A DNA stretch of 64,000 nucleotides from positions 558,001 to 622,000 of the forward strand of contig BQUP01000004.1 of assembly GCA_022835595.1 (NCBI GenBank). The letters run 5' to 3'. Positions 61,881-64,000 of the stretch are shown here, piece by piece. The position numbers were made by a program, and so were the translations under genes. The notes under the pieces were generated by a model. It made no database searches. It saw only the letters and a list, made by a program, of their open reading frames with translations, and was not told the DNA's origin. Position 1 is the first letter of the stretch, and the number at the start of each line of letters is the position of its first letter. Source of the stretch: Cystobasidium ongulense. Taxonomy: Eukaryota > Basidiomycota > Cystobasidiomycetes > Cystobasidiales > Cystobasidiaceae.

Positions 61881-62711
61881 AAGGGGTTTAGCTAAGGTTT
61901 GTGAAAATCTAACAGGCGATTGAGGAGGGTTTTTTTCCTACAGGTCGGAATGAATACAACACTCGAAGGCTCTTTTGATGGCAACCCCCTCATCTTGTAA
62001 CCATCTTCTAGCCACTAGAAGTCTCAAATGTGCTGGAGCTAGTCCGGTCAACGCCGCCTTTCGGCGCTGACGCCGTCTGCAGGTTATCTCGCCAGCATCT
62101 TGAGTCTTCGAACCTCATCTCAGGCACATTGGATCATAGCGCAGTGACTCTTCTCCTTCCATAGCCAAGAACTGAAATGCAATTCGCGTCTTAGACACTC
62201 GCAGGACTTGATCGTGTAAAGAGGGGTAACCCGCATGATGCTTCGGATTTCATGCAAGCGCAGCTTATCCTCCTACCGTAAGCGGTCAATACCGCCAAAG
62301 GGCGACTAACAAGTCGACATCCATTGTATTCTCTAGAGGACGCATACATGCGCTGCGTCAACGATGTCTGCGTATAGGCTTACCCAGCAATGCCGGGCCC
62401 AAACAGGAAGATCGCGAAGATCTGCCCCTCTGGAATGTCACGGGATGCGCATTGTCTATATAAGAAGTATCAGGGGTGGGAAAGCCTATCTTCCCATGGG
62501 TCCGGGCATTCCAACAGGCGTCATTCATCCCTTTCGAAGATCCTAAGAATGCGCTTGCAGATTGTGGCAATGTAGTAATCGGACGATATCTGCATGTCCG
62601 AATCTGCAGGATCAGCATGCATAACAATACGAAGCTGAATAAGACTTGGCAACTCGAACTCGTTTCTACCTCTCACTCCACCTCTTTGTCCCAGTCCAAG
62701 GCTCGCCATCA
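61881..62711. other. Divergent intergenic region, CFEM-like / PAS-kinase-type kinase
   Basis: About 830 bp, likely holding the missing 5' exon of the CFEM-like gene and both promoters. GCCGCCTTTCGGCGCTGACG near 62050 forms a short GC hairpin of unknown meaning. No tRNA recognised. Confidence 0.35.
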
Positions 62712-64000
62712 ATGCTCCTACGCAAACTTTCGGGCTCCGAGCGCCACCGCCCTCAGGGAAGAGCGGGTCGTCGCAGTGGACTCCTGCCAGATGCTTTCAC
62801 CTTGAGGTTGCCCAAGGTTGCGCCGCGCCTAGTTAGTCCTCTTACACCGACTTCTCCAGAGGCGTCACTGGTCGGCCAGACGCTTACAAATTGGAGCACG
62901 GAAGACGAGCCCGGAACCGAAACACAGCGACTTGAGCAGGACCCTTCTAAGCAAGTGGATGCAGGACTCGGCATCGCACTAGAAGGACATGCACCTGAGG
63001 TCGGCCAACCACCATACACTCCAGCCAATACTCCTCCCCCAGACACAAGTGTAGCTCTGCCTAAGGCATCGCACGTACCAATTCAGATTTCCTTTAATCA
63101 TCTATTAGCTTCAGGACATCCACTTCATCCTTTCCTCCTCGACAACTACACGGTTCTCGAAGAGCTTGGTGCAGGCGGCTACGGTGTTGTGGTGAGAGCT
63201 GTGAGAGCGCAAGACATGCGAGAAGTAGCCATCAAGATAGTTTGGAGAGATAGGATGCCGAAGGAAGCCTGGGTAGCGGTGACTGGGTGGGAAGAACGAC
63301 TTCTTACTACTCCTGTAATTGTCACGAAGGAAGCCCATGTTCTGCGACAGATCAGCCACCCCGGAGTCATATCCTACATAGACTACTTTGACGATGCCAA
63401 CTTCCTCTATCTGGTAAGTCAGATTTTAGTTTCCAATAATAGCGTACTGACATTTTGTCTCCTCGGTTGTTCCAGGTCATGGAGCACTTTGGTACACCTT
63501 GGAACGTTGAAATGACGCTTGGCACCGCAGAACCTAATCTGAACAAGCCAGAAGCGGGTCTGAAGAAGGTCGGGGTACCCATGAATACTCCCCCTCCTTC
63601 ACCGCCAGCTTCTCTTGCACGTCCTAGCGGACCCATTCGACGGGCTTCGTGCGATCTCTTCGAATGTTTGGAGGCTTACGAGCGGTTACCGGAAGAGAAG
63701 TCACGATTCGTGTTCAAGCAGTTGGCAGAAACCGTCTGCCACCTACATCGTAATGGCATCGTTCATTGTGATCTAAAAGTAAGTTTTGGAAGACCTCTTG
63801 TCCTCTGGCGTGTTCTTTTGCTAATACTTGTGGCTGCAGGACGAAAACATCGTTATAGATGCGGATTTCCGGGTCAAGATAATAGATTTCGGCTCAGCTC
63901 AGATGCTTGATCCGCTCAAGCCTGCTCCATATCATACGAAATTCCGGGGCGTGAGTGTTGCACGCTTGCGTCACTAGAAGATCTTATTAGTGCTAATAAT
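62712..64000 (+). CDS. PAS-kinase-type Ser/Thr kinase, C-terminal part beyond window
   Basis: Partial gene: starts at ATG 62712 (MLLRKLSGSERHRPQG) and runs off the right edge. An unstructured Pro/Ser-rich N-terminus of about 140 residues is followed by a kinase domain: DNYTVLEELGAGGYGVVVRA (Gly loop), VAIKIV (Lys), KEAHVLRQISHPGVI (helix C Glu), FLYLVMEHFGTPW, a long insert rich in Pro, FKQLAETVCHLHRNGIVHCD (catalytic loop start), then across an intron LKDENIVIDADFRVKIIDFG with the DFG, SAQMLDPLKPAPYHTKFRG. The DENIVID, KIIDFGSA and MEHFGTPW segments are those of PAS-domain kinases such as yeast Psk1/Psk2, which control sugar flux; no PAS domain is visible in the part shown. The 3' half and exact exon ends lie outside. 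Confidence 0.85.

Noticed and set aside
62030-62110. tRNA-like or hairpin RNA at the GC-rich inverted stretch
   Set aside because: Only a short hairpin; no T-loop or anticodon arm that fits a tRNA.

Overview
This is nuclear DNA from a compact fungal genome. About 23 genes lie in 64 kb on both strands. Introns are numerous and mostly about 36-130 nt, with GTRNGT donors, CTNAY branch points and TACAG/TGCAG acceptors. The families present are fungal: a TRK potassium transporter, the Pet8 SAM carrier, flavocytochrome b2, a fungal ZIP transporter, Yak1 and a PAS-kinase-type kinase. Gene density and introns fit a dimorphic or filamentous dikaryon, perhaps a basidiomycete, but the phylum is not fixed by this window. 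I see no rRNA, tRNA, CRISPR array, transposon or virus-like element.

Layout. 0.5-4.1 kb: four small minus-strand genes for single-pass membrane proteins, at least three with a signal peptide. 4.4-6.2 kb: a CAT-superfamily acyltransferase. 6.7-11.1 kb: cytosolic isoleucyl-tRNA synthetase. 11.4-12.9 kb: ZIP zinc transporter (-). 14.2-16.3 kb: SNU23 and a NECAP adaptor (-). 16.5-19.2 kb: type II PI 4-kinase (+), divergent from NECAP. 19.4-21.1 kb: RAD23 (-). 21.4-23.4 kb: flavocytochrome b2 (-). 24.9-29.6 kb: TRK (+). 29.8-31.0 kb: PET8 (-), divergent from a monocarboxylate-type MFS transporter (31.4-33.9, +). 34.4-35.6 kb: ATP5/OSCP (-), divergent from eIF3c (36.0-39.3, +). 39.9-41.4 kb: HSP31-like DJ-1 protein (-). 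42.1-43.2 kb: RPS23 (-). 44.0-45.2 kb: THO1 (-). 45.8-48.3 and 48.8-53.2 kb: two neighbouring DYRK-like kinases, the second YAK1 (-). 54.4-55.5 kb: phosducin-like protein (-). 56.0-57.3 kb: ATS1/RCC1-like (+), convergent with a full telomerase reverse transcriptase (57.3-60.9, -). 61.1-61.9 kb: CFEM-like GPI protein (-). 62.7 kb to the end: PAS-kinase-type kinase (+, runs off the window).

Most genes are unrelated housekeeping functions; there is no biosynthetic cluster. The observations most worth checking concern gene architecture: an intron that splits the eIF3c start codon (AT^G); an IleRS junction at the conserved WDxHGLPxE motif that no GT-AG intron closes in frame and that contains two near-identical acceptor-C-donor sites (possible 1-nt exons); convergent ATS1 and TERT genes whose stop codons overlap in one TTAA; and the cluster of small secreted/membrane proteins with a decayed partial duplication.
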